DNA of 19,233 nucleotides from contig JBDZUZ010000074.1 in assembly GCA_040255445.1 (NCBI GenBank), positions 1 to 19,233 of the forward strand, in the 5' to 3' direction. Of this stretch, positions 1-7,700 are shown piece after piece. The notes under the pieces were generated by a model, which searched no databases, had not been told where the DNA came from, and was given only the letters and a program-made list of their open reading frames with translations. Source of the stretch: JBDZUZ01 sp040255445. GTDB lineage: Bacteria > Planctomycetota > Phycisphaerae > Phycisphaerales > UBA1924. Positions within the stretch are counted from its first letter, which is position 1. The number at the start of each line of letters is the position of its first letter. A program made the position numbers and the translations under genes.

Positions 1-96
1 ATCGACAATGCGCCTGAGGAGCGTCAGCGCGGCATCACCATCAACATCTCCCACGTGGAGTACCAGACCGAGAAGCGGCACTACGCCCACGTCGAC
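1..96 (+). pseudogene. tuf: Elongation factor Tu fragment, broken at its 3' side
   Basis: Frame 1 from the first base encodes about 32 residues typical of EF-Tu: IDNAPEERQRGITIN (switch I with the RGITI motif), then HVEYQTEKRHYAHVD. In every EF-Tu the next residues are CPGHADY (the G3 motif). Here the similarity ends exactly after HVD, at about base 96, and is replaced by proline- and alanine-rich low-complexity sequence. The frame stays open but no longer resembles EF-Tu. The piece has no start and no GTP-binding P-loop because it enters from the window edge. It may be a tuf remnant from recombination, or a chimeric assembly join if the window begins at a contig end. The EF-Tu identity is certain; the cause of the break is not. 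Confidence 0.85.
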
Positions 97-184
97 GCCC
101 CCCTCCGATCCGCCCCCCTCCAATCCGCCGCCCCCGAATCCGCCCTCGCCCGCGCCTTCCGGCGATCGGCCCGATCCGCCACCG
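97..184. repeat. Degenerate C-rich tandem repeat before trpC
   Basis: This stretch contains degenerate units of about 15 bases built around a CCNATCCGCC-like core (seen near 105, 120, 135 and 172). In the trpC frame they encode PPSDPPPSNPPPPNPPSP. This could be a low-complexity N-terminal extension of TrpC, a linker at the end of a lost upstream gene, or spacer. No Shine-Dalgarno sequence is visible in it. Because it directly abuts the EF-Tu fragment, the native context upstream of trpC cannot be read here. Confidence 0.5.
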
Positions 185-1018
185 GTGCTCCGGGAGATCA
201 TCCTGAAGAAGCAGGAGGAGGTGGCGCGGCTGCGGGAGTCGATGACCTTTGCCGAGCTCGAAGCGGCGGTGGCGCAGGCGGAGCCGCCCAGGAACTTCTT
301 CCGGGCGGTGACGAGGACCGCCGCGGCGGGGCGGACGGCGGTGATCGCGGAGGTGAAGCGCAAGAGTCCTTCGGCGGGGCTGATCCGGCCGGAGTACGAG
401 GGCGCGGGTTTTTCGCCGGAGGACATCGCGGAGAAGTATTACCGCGCGGGGGCGAGCGCGATCTCGTGTCTGACCGATGGGCCGTTCTTCGGCGGGGACC
501 TGTCGTTCATCCAGCGGATCAAGGACCGGGTGCCGCTGCCGGTCTTGCGGAAGGACTTCATCATCGACCCGTGGCAGCTGTGGGAGAGCCGCGCGGCGGG
601 GGCGGATGCGGTGCTGCTGATCGCGGAGTGTCTGACCGAGGGCGAGCTGCTGGATCTGCTGATCCTGTCGCAGCGATTGGGGCTGACCACGCTGCTGGAG
701 GCGCACGATATGGACGAGGTGCTGAAGAAGCTGCGTCCGCACCAGGGCTTCCCGCACCCGGCGTATCAATTGATTGGGATCAACAACCGGGACCTGCGGA
801 CGATGAAGGTCGACCTGAACCACACGCTGCGGCTTGCGCCGCTGGTCGAGGACCGCACCACGCTGGTGAGTGAATCGGGGATTCGGACCGCGGCGGATCT
901 GAAGCGGCTGAAGGATGTGGGTGTGAAGATCGTGCTGGTGGGTGAGCACCTGATGCGGCAGGATGATCCGGGTGCGGCGCTTGAAGAGATGCTTCGTGAA
1001 GACGGGGAGGCGGCGTGA
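185..1018 (+). CDS. trpC: Indole-3-glycerol phosphate synthase
   Basis: TrpC is a cytoplasmic TIM-barrel enzyme that closes the indole ring, converting carboxyphenylamino-deoxyribulose phosphate to indole-glycerol phosphate in tryptophan synthesis. Family motifs run the whole length: EVKRKSPS (Lys58, first catalytic lysine), CLTDGPFFGG, PVLRKDFI (second lysine), LLEAHD, IGINNRDL, LVSESGIRT and VLVGEHLM. I chose the GTG at 185 because the family normally begins with a helix like LREIILKKQEEVARLR. This gives 277 residues, close to the usual 255-270. The frame is open upstream through a proline-rich stretch into the EF-Tu fragment, so the true start is uncertain and no ribosome binding site supports GTG 185. 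The stop overlaps the next start (TGATG). No other trp gene is in view. Confidence 0.93.
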   Translation: MLREIILKKQEEVARLRESMTFAELEAAVAQAEPPRNFFRAVTRTAAAGRTAVIAEVKRKSPSAGLIRPEYEGAGFSPEDIAEKYYRAGASAISCLTDGPFFGGDLSFIQRIKDRVPLPVLRKDFIIDPWQLWESRAAGADAVLLIAECLTEGELLDLLILSQRLGLTTLLEAHDMDEVLKKLRPHQGFPHPAYQLIGINNRDLRTMKVDLNHTLRLAPLVEDRTTLVSESGIRTAADLKRLKDVGVKIVLVGEHLMRQDDPGAALEEMLREDGEAA

Positions 1019-2475
1019 TGCGTCTGGGGAAGCGGATGTGTGTGCGGATGTGGATGTGTGCGGGGGTGGCGGCGGTGTCGATGAGCGCGGCCGCGCGGGC
1101 GCAGCTGGTGGATCCGAACGACCCCGCGGAAGAGGGCGGCGTGCTCGCGCCCGAACCGCTGGTGAAGCCCGCGGAGCCAGAGCCGGCCGCGGAGGATCCG
1201 CAGACGCAGGCGGGGCGCGCGATCATGCGGCGGGCATCGGAGGCGATGCGGGCGGCGGGCGGGATCTCGTACACCGCGGTGTCGTCGGCCGAGGGCGGGC
1301 TGCTGGAGAACACGAACCCGTTCACGCGGGCGCTGGTGCGGGGGCGGCGCGTGCCCGCCGGGACGCGCGCGGGTGTATGGCTGATCCGGGCAACGGGGTC
1401 GGGCTCACAGGGGAAGAACAAGGAGCCGCGCGAATTCGATGTTTCGTGGAAGCAGCGGTCGGTCGAGTGGGTCGATCACGAAGCGCGGAAGGTGCACGAG
1501 AGCAACGTGACGACGCGGACGGGGCCGGCGTTTCAGATCGGCACGGGCTCGAAATTCGATGACATGCTGCAGCCGGTGCCGCTGCGGGATCAGCTCAACG
1601 CCGAGCGGTTTGTGATCGAGGGACGCGAGACGATCAACGGCGTCGAGTGCGATGTGATGCTCGTCGAGATGGCGGGGAACAAGAAGCAGCGCTGGGCGAT
1701 CGGCGTGTCCGACAGCCTGCCGCGGCGGGTGGATCGGCTGATCGAGAGCTCGATTCTGAACGGGCACATGCGGCTGGATCTGCTGGATGTGGCGGTGTTC
1801 CCGATCGGGTCGGAGCCGTTCTCGGCGGAGCAGCTGTCGGTGTCGGTGCCGGAGGGGTACGCGGAGGATCGTCCGCCGCCGCCGCCGGTGCGCCCGACGC
1901 CGGCCGCGCGGCCGGCGAACGAGGGGAGTGTGGTGAAGCAGCCGGGCACGGGCGACGGGATGGATCCATCGGAGGAGGCGAAGATCGCCGCGGCGAACGC
2001 GGAGGCGGCCGTGCCCCCCACCCCGCCCGCGCCCGTGGTTGAAGATGCGCCGATGTTCGAGGTCACGACGATCGGGGGCGAGACGATCTCGCTGGAATCG
2101 GTGCGCGGCAAGGTGCTGGTGATCGACTTCTACGGGAGCTGGTGCGTGCCGGCGCCGGCGTGGCACCGGGAGTTGCGGCGTGCGGCGGAGGAGTACGGGG
2201 AGCGGGGCGTGGTGTTCCTGATCGCGGCGGTGCGGGAGAAGTCGGACGGGGCCGCGGCGGAGTATGTGCGCGAGCACGAGATCACGCTGCCGGCGGTGGC
2301 GCGGGGTGATGCGGTGGCGCAGGCGTTTGGCGCGCAGGTGTACCCGTGTACGGTGGTGGTGGATCCGGCGGGGCGGGTGGTGACGCGGATTCAGGGGGCG
2401 CGTGCGGGGAGTTCGGGGGAGGAGTTGCGCGGGGCGATTGGGGAGGGGTTGGGGGAGGTTGTGGAGAAGGAGTAA
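1018..2475 (+). CDS. Secreted protein with degenerate thioredoxin-like (TlpA/ResA-type) domain
   Basis: The 485-residue product begins with a signal peptide (basic start, hydrophobic stretch, cut near AARAQ, about residue 27). The middle (about 60-285) resembles the LolA-like fold of DUF2092 proteins (ERFVIEGRETINGVECDVMLVE, then SDSLPRRVDRL). A Pro/Ala-rich linker (about 285-340) leads to a C-terminal thioredoxin fold (about 345-485) of the TlpA/ResA/AhpC-TSA type: GKVLVIDFYGSWC, then YPCTVVVDPAGRVV. The usual WCxxC is WCVPA, so Cys376 remains but the resolving cysteine is Ala379. An extra Cys444 follows the cis-proline. It is therefore unlikely to be a standard disulfide reductase. The ATG at 1018 overlaps the trpC stop by one base, so the two are probably co-translated; an alternative GTG lies one codon earlier. 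A palindrome begins 3 bases after its stop. Confidence 0.8.
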   Translation: MRLGKRMCVRMWMCAGVAAVSMSAAARAQLVDPNDPAEEGGVLAPEPLVKPAEPEPAAEDPQTQAGRAIMRRASEAMRAAGGISYTAVSSAEGGLLENTNPFTRALVRGRRVPAGTRAGVWLIRATGSGSQGKNKEPREFDVSWKQRSVEWVDHEARKVHESNVTTRTGPAFQIGTGSKFDDMLQPVPLRDQLNAERFVIEGRETINGVECDVMLVEMAGNKKQRWAIGVSDSLPRRVDRLIESSILNGHMRLDLLDVAVFPIGSEPFSAEQLSVSVPEGYAEDRPPPPPVRPTPAARPANEGSVVKQPGTGDGMDPSEEAKIAAANAEAAVPPTPPAPVVEDAPMFEVTTIGGETISLESVRGKVLVIDFYGSWCVPAPAWHRELRRAAEEYGERGVVFLIAAVREKSDGAAAEYVREHEITLPAVARGDAVAQAFGAQVYPCTVVVDPAGRVVTRIQGARAGSSGEELRGAIGEGLGEVVEKE

Positions 2476-2478
2476 GTG

Positions 2479-2512
2479 CCACAGTCTCGTCGGCTTTGCG
2501 ACGAGACTGTGG
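2479..2512. repeat. Palindromic repeat, copy 1 (variant inner stem)
   Basis: This is a perfect 14-bp inverted repeat: CCACAGTCTCGTCG, loop GCTTTG, CGACGAGACTGTGG. It starts 3 bases after the stop of the thioredoxin-like gene. The outer 9 bp (CCACAGTCT/AGACTGTGG) are identical to copies 2 and 3, while the inner pairs differ on both arms and stay complementary. It could end transcription of the upstream gene, but no T run follows, so a REP-like repeat or a structural RNA/DNA element is as likely. Confidence 0.75.
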
Positions 2513-2552
2513 GTTGGGCGCAGCAGCTGCAAGATCGGCAGCGGGTGATGCA

Positions 2553-2584
2553 CCACAGTCTGGCTCAGAGCAGCCAGACTGTGG
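2553..2584. repeat. Palindromic repeat, copy 2
   Basis: This is a perfect 13-bp inverted repeat: CCACAGTCTGGCT, loop CAGAGC, AGCCAGACTGTGG, followed by CACGG. It is identical to copy 3 (3426-3457), including the loop and the flanking CACGG. It ends 13 bases before the start of the 259-residue hypothetical gene, so if transcribed it would sit just ahead of the ribosome binding site. Confidence 0.8.
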
Positions 2585-2597
2585 CACGGGGGTCAGT

Positions 2598-3377
2598 ATG
2601 GCGACGCGGCGGGCGGGTTCGGTCGAGGTGTTTCTGCACTCGATCTTCGCAACGCGCTTCGAGGATGAGCGAAGCGATCTCTACCGCGAGCTCGAGCCGC
2701 GGATCGGGAAGACGGTCGCCGCGCTCAATCGGAAGTACAAGGTCGGCATCGGTCGGGCGTTTGTCGATCCGGTGGTGCGGACGAAAGCATCGGACCTTCG
2801 GCCGGGGTTCAGCTACACGATCGAGCGCGGGCGGAAGGGGCTTGATGTTGAGGTGATGGTGAGCCTGGCGCAGTGGCGCGCGGTGCGGATGTCGCGGGCT
2901 GCGTTTGCTGAAGATCTCTTCGAGGCGAGCATGTTCCTGATCGAGCGGGTGTGCTGGCAGCGCGGGCTGGGGACGTATCGCGAGCGGCACCCGCGGTGGG
3001 AGCGTTCATTGCGGTCGGGAACGGCTTTCCCGGAGCTGACGGATCACCCGCGCGGACAGGTGTACTGGGAGTGGATGGGGAAGCGGCCGGGCGAGTGGGA
3101 CTGCTTTGTCGAGTGTCCAGGCATTGGTGCGGAAGAGTGGGACGGGCTCGTCGACGAGATCGCAGCGGTCATCGGTCGGATGCGGGGGCTGCGGGTCGAT
3201 CACATCGGGCACGATGCGAAGAAGAAGCACGGCGAGGTGATCATCGCGGGGCCGAAGTTGACCCTGCAGAAGGGGCCGAAGGCGTTGCGGCCGGTGTTTG
3301 AGGGGCGGGCAGGGGCGATGGCGAGGATGAAGGCGTCGATGTCGGAGGCGAAGGGGAAGGTTGTGAGGATGGGTTGA
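2598..3377 (+). CDS. Hypothetical protein between palindromic repeats
   Basis: I do not recognise this 259-residue product. It looks cytoplasmic: there is no signal peptide or membrane helix, and the composition is mixed alpha/beta. Visible blocks are an N-terminal helix-rich part with alternating charges (FEDERSDLYRELEPRIGKTVAALNRKY), a strand-like segment (GLDVEVMVSLAQWRAV), an aromatic segment (GQVYWEWMGKRPGEWDCFVECPG) and a basic C-terminal tail. It has no obvious nuclease, transposase or methylase motif. I chose ATG 2598 because GGGG lies 5 bases upstream and because the open frame further upstream runs through the palindrome and the preceding gene. Palindrome copy 2 lies just before it and copy 3 is 48 bases after its stop, so gene and repeats could move or be regulated together. 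Confidence 0.7.
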   Translation: MATRRAGSVEVFLHSIFATRFEDERSDLYRELEPRIGKTVAALNRKYKVGIGRAFVDPVVRTKASDLRPGFSYTIERGRKGLDVEVMVSLAQWRAVRMSRAAFAEDLFEASMFLIERVCWQRGLGTYRERHPRWERSLRSGTAFPELTDHPRGQVYWEWMGKRPGEWDCFVECPGIGAEEWDGLVDEIAAVIGRMRGLRVDHIGHDAKKKHGEVIIAGPKLTLQKGPKALRPVFEGRAGAMARMKASMSEAKGKVVRMG

Positions 3378-3425
3378 GTCGGGGGGAGCGTGATGCTCGG
3401 CACGCTGCGAGGTCGTTCGCACAAA

Positions 3426-3457
3426 CCACAGTCTGGCTCAGAGCAGCCAGACTGTGG
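3426..3457. repeat. Palindromic repeat, copy 3, between convergent genes
   Basis: It is identical to copy 2 (13-bp perfect stem, loop CAGAGC, then CACGG). It lies between the stop of the hypothetical gene (3377) and the stop of the minus-strand SMP-30-like gene (3477), the position of a bidirectional terminator. Neither side has a clear T tract, so factor-independent termination would be weak. Two exact copies 870 bases apart point to a dispersed repeat family. Confidence 0.8.
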
Positions 3458-3476
3458 CACGGCCGACATCAGGATC

Positions 3477-4535
3477 TCACTTCGCCTGGGGTGTCCAGTC
3501 GGGGAGGAAGCCGGCGTGTTTGGCGCGGACGCTGAAGACGGCGGGGCCGGCGGTGATGAAGATGGTCTTGTTGTCCGCGCCGCCGAAGCAGAGGTTTGAA
3601 GCGCCGGGGACGGCGAGGCGCGCGAGTTCCTTGCCTTCAGGCGAGAAGACCCAGAGGCCGCCGGGGCCGGTGGTGTAGATGTTGCCGTTGACATCGACCT
3701 TGAGCCCATCGGCGCGGCCGCGGGCGGGGTCTTCCATCTTCGCGATGAGGCGCTTATTGGTGAGCAGGTCCTCGGGCTTGGTCGCCGCGGCGTTGACATC
3801 GAAGGCGTGGATCTCGTTCTCGCGGAATTCGGCGGCGTAGAGCGTCTTGAAGTCGGGGGAGAAGGCCAGGCCGTTGGGGAGCTGCATCTCCTGGGTCGCG
3901 ACCTCGATCGTCCACTCGTCCTTATCAGCGGCCTTGGTCAGGCGGAAGATGCCGGTGAAAGGGATCTCACGCTCCTGCGGGCGGATGCCGAAGGTGGGGT
4001 CGGTGAACCAGAGCGAGCCGTCGGGGTGAACGACGATGTCGTTGGGGCTGTTGAGACGCTTGCCGTCCCACTTGCTGGCGATGACGGTGGCGCTCGCCAT
4101 GTCGTCCGCCGCGGCGATCGTGATGCGGCCGTTGTGGTCGGCGTTGACGATGCGGCCGTCCTTAGTGAAGGCGTTGCCGTTGGCGCGCTCCGCTGGCTGG
4201 CGGAGGATCTCCGGGATCGCGAGCTCGGCGCCTTCGCCCGGCGGGGTGAGGGTGTAGATGGCGTCGGCGGCGATATCGGAGAAGATCAGCCGGTTTCGGG
4301 CTGGATCCCAGAGGGGCCCTTCAGTGAAGCGGAGGCCGCCGGCGATGGCCTTGAGCGTGCCGGGCTCGAAGAAGTCGCTCTCGGCCGCGGGCTGCTGGGG
4401 CGCGATCGTGTTGGGGGCTTCGTTGGCGGGCTGTGCGCTGCCGGAATGTGGGGCCGCCGCCGCGGGAGCGGGCGCGAGGGCGAGTGCGGTGATGAGGAGG
4501 GCGGTCGCCGTGTACGCGTGCGTGCTGGTGATCAT
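3477..4535 (-). CDS. Secreted SMP-30/gluconolactonase-like beta-propeller hydrolase
   Basis: The 352-residue product starts with a signal peptide (hydrophobic stretch to about residue 28, Ala-rich cut site) and a short Pro/Ala linker. A six-bladed propeller of the SMP-30/gluconolactonase/LRE family follows. Family members open sugar lactones or related esters with a bound divalent metal. Landmarks are FTEGPLWDP (Glu72, metal ligand), SPNDIVVHPDGSLWFTDP (Asn165), LPNGLAFSPD (Asn221) and ADGLKVDVNGNIY (Asp276, catalytic/metal Asp). The exact substrate cannot be read from the sequence. ATG 4535 was chosen; a GTG sits one codon upstream and no strong ribosome binding site is visible. It is transcribed divergently from the kinase gene and converges on the hypothetical gene, with a palindrome 20 bases past its stop. 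Confidence 0.88.
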   Translation of the reverse strand: MITSTHAYTATALLITALALAPAPAAAAPHSGSAQPANEAPNTIAPQQPAAESDFFEPGTLKAIAGGLRFTEGPLWDPARNRLIFSDIAADAIYTLTPPGEGAELAIPEILRQPAERANGNAFTKDGRIVNADHNGRITIAAADDMASATVIASKWDGKRLNSPNDIVVHPDGSLWFTDPTFGIRPQEREIPFTGIFRLTKAADKDEWTIEVATQEMQLPNGLAFSPDFKTLYAAEFRENEIHAFDVNAAATKPEDLLTNKRLIAKMEDPARGRADGLKVDVNGNIYTTGPGGLWVFSPEGKELARLAVPGASNLCFGGADNKTIFITAGPAVFSVRAKHAGFLPDWTPQAK

Positions 4536-4538
4536 CAC

Positions 4539-4703
4539 GGCAGTTTAACGAAAACTCGGCGCATCGCGGGCGGCGGCCGCAACGCGTGATCGGTTCTACC
4601 GGTAGCGCTGTGGCGCGGACCGATATGGAACCAGTCGGACCGCCCCGGCGGACCGAATGACATACGCTCCACCAACGGGTGTTCACCCCCGGGGGGGTTT
4701 GCC
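4539..4703. promoter_or_regulatory. Divergent intergenic region with three CGGACCG repeats
   Basis: This spacer must hold promoters for both the SMP-30-like gene (minus) and the kinase gene (plus). CGGACCG occurs three times in direct orientation, at 4616-4622, 4636-4642 and 4649-4655. That could be an operator, but a GC-rich 7-mer can recur by chance. A run of seven G lies just before the kinase start. I could not place convincing -35/-10 boxes. Confidence 0.3.
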
Positions 4704-4706
4704 GTG

Positions 4707-7700
4707 ATGCAACCTGCGGAGAAATCGGGACGTGTGGCGTCGGGTTCGGCGCCGGCGCCCGGGGTGACGCCCAGGTACATCGGCCGCTACCCGATCCTCG
4801 CCGAGCTCGGCGAGGGCGGGATGGGGAAGGTCTATCGGAGCGAGGACCGCTTCGGCCGGCCGGTGGCGATCAAGCTGATCTCCGAGCAGCACGCGAAGAA
4901 CCCGGACCGCCGCGCCCGGCTGGAGCGCGAGGGGAAGGTGCAGGCCGACCTCGAGCACGGGCACATCGCGTGGCTGCGTGATCTCGAGGAGACCGAGGAC
5001 GGCACGCCGTTCCTGGTGATCGACTTCGTCGAGGGTGAGACGCTGGCGCAGCGGCTCATGCGCGGCCGTCTGGCGGAGATGGATGCAGCGCGGCTGTTCT
5101 GCGACATCGCCGCGGCGATGCGGTATGCGCACGGCCGCGATGTGGTGCATCGGGATCTCAAGCCGGGCAACATCATGGTTCGGCCGGATGGGTCGGCGTG
5201 CGTGCTGGACTTCGGGCTGGCGAAGGTGGTGTATCGCGATACGGGACCGACGATGGCGACGCGGGTCGACCCGCTGCTGACCGCGGACATGCAGGTGATG
5301 GGGACGCCCGGGTACATGAGCCCCGAGCAGGCGCGGGGCGCGGCGGTGGGCCCGGCGACGGATGTGTTCGCGCTGGGATGTGTGCTCTACGAGTGTCTGG
5401 CGGGGGCGCCGGCGTTCCCGGGCGACACGGCGCAGGACCGGATGGCGGCGACGCTGATGCGCGACCCGGAGTGGGCTGCGCTCGGCGGGGCGAGCGCGCG
5501 GATGCTGCAACTGCTGCGGCGGTGTCTGGAGAAGACGGCCGCAGCACGGGTCGGGATGGATGTGATCGCCGACGAGCTGCGGGCGATCTGCGGGCTGTCG
5601 GCGAATGGTTCGGCGACGACGCTGCAGCCTGCATCGGGCACGACGCTGCCGATCCCGCTGACCACGCTGATCGGGCGGGATGAAGAGGCCCGCGCGGTGC
5701 GGGGTCTTCTGGGTCGGCACCGGCTGGTGACGCTGACGGGCGCTGGGGGCGTGGGCAAGAGCCGGCTGGCGCTGCAGGCCGCGGCGGAGAGCGTTGGCTC
5801 GTTTGTCGACGGCGTGTATGTCGTCGAGCTGGACGCCGTGGCGGACGAGTCGCGGGTCGCCGCGGCGATCGCGGCGGCGGTGGATGTCGCGGAGGCGGCG
5901 GGGCGTTCACTCGATGATGAGCTCGTCGAGACGCTCAGCGGGCGGCGGGCTCTGCTGGTGCTGGACAACTGCGAGCATGTGTCGGAGCGGTGCGGGATGC
6001 TGGCGCGGCGGCTGCTGACGGCGGGGGCCGAGCTTCGGATCCTGGCGACCAGCCGCGTGCCGCTGCACATCGCCGGGGAGCAGTGCTTCGAGGTGCAGCC
6101 GCTGGAGACGCCGGAGGCGGACGCGACGCCGGACCAGGTGCGGGCCGCGGCGGCGGTGCGGCTGCTGATCGATCGCGCGCGGCTGCGCGATCCGGGGTTC
6201 GAACTGAGCGATGAGGACACGCCGTACGCCGCGATGATCTGCCGGATGCTCGATGGGCATGCGCTGGCGATCGAGCTGGTGTCGGCGCGGGTGCGGGGGC
6301 TGGGGCTGCGGCCGCTCTCGGCGCGGATCGAGTCGCTGCTGCTGTCACTCCAGAATGAAGATGTGGGCGCTGCGCGGCGGCAGCGGAACCTCGAGGAGCT
6401 GACGCGGTGGAGCTATGACCAGTTGACCGCCGCGCAGCAGCGGCTGCTGGAGCGGCTGGCGATCTTCGGGGGCGGCTGGACGCTGGAGGCGGCGGAGGCG
6501 ATCTGCGGTGACGAGGCGGGGAGCGGGGCCGGGCTTGATACGGGCGGTGGTGTGATTGGCGGTGGGATTGGCGGTGGGGTTGGGGGCTCGATCGAGGGCG
6601 AACCAATCATCGCGCTGATGGCGACGCTGACGGATCACTCGATGATCACGCACGACGCCAAGACAGACCGGTACCGCATGCTGGCGACGATCCGCGGGTT
6701 TGCAGCGCGGCGGCTTAAGAAGGCCGAGGCCGATAGGCGGCGGTCGGCGCGGGCGTTGACGGCGTGGGTCGCAGCGCTGGTGACGGATGTGCACCCCGGG
6801 AGCGCGGCCGGGTCGGACTGGCTGGCGCGGCTGGCGGCGGAGGAAGGGAACATCAACGCCGCGCTCGACGAGGCGGCGGCGGACCGGAGCTGCACCGGCG
6901 ATGCGCTGCGGATCGTGTACGGGGCGCACCGGTACTGGTACATCCGCGGGAATCTGACGGAGGGTCGCCAGAAGATCGAGCGGGTGATCCGCGCTGCGAA
7001 GCACGCGGGCATCGGCGGGCCGGAGTACGGCGGGCTCCTGGCGTACGCGCACAACGCGGCGGGGATGCTCGCAGCGCGGCTCGGGCAGACCGATTCAGCG
7101 CGGCGATCGTACAACGAGGCGCTGCGGCTGGCCGAGGCGCTGGCGGACAAGCCGGTCACCGCCGCGGTGTGCAGCAACCTGGGCAGCTTGTACGAGACAA
7201 GCACGCAGGTCGATGCGGGGCTGGATGCGGGGCTGGCGTACCACCGGCGGGCGCTGTCGCTCTACGAGGACCTCGGCGATGCGATCGGAGCCGCGCGGGT
7301 GCGGCTGAACATCGCCGCGCTGCTGCTGCGGCACGGGCGGCATGGCGAGGCCGTGCCATTGCTCGATGCGTCGCTGCCGGTCTTCGAGGAGTGCGAGGAT
7401 GTGCAGCGGATCGGCGCTGCGCTGCGGAACCGGTCGGAGTGCGATGTCCGGCTGGGGCGGATCGGGACCGAAACGCTGGAGCGGCTGGTGCGGAGCGCTG
7501 CGCTGCGGTTCAGCATCCGCGAGATGCGCGGGCTGTCGCGGACCTACGCGCTGATGTCGCTGGTGCTGGCGCGGCTGGAGCGGGCTGTGTCGGCGGTGTG
7601 GGCGGTCGAGGCGACGCACCGGCTGCGCGAAGAGCTCAACCTGAAGAGCGACGGCGACGACGACACATTTCTTGCGGAGGCGGAGGCCGCGGCGCAGCAC

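Noticed and set aside
185..2475. trp operon
   Set aside because: Only trpC is present. The coupled downstream gene is a secreted thioredoxin-like protein, and the chorismate-binding gene at 11581 carries the PabB lysine, not the TrpE signature.
2479..3457. CRISPR-like array
   Set aside because: The three palindromes are irregularly spaced (about 74 and 873 bases between starts), one differs in sequence, a gene lies between two of them, and no cas gene is present.
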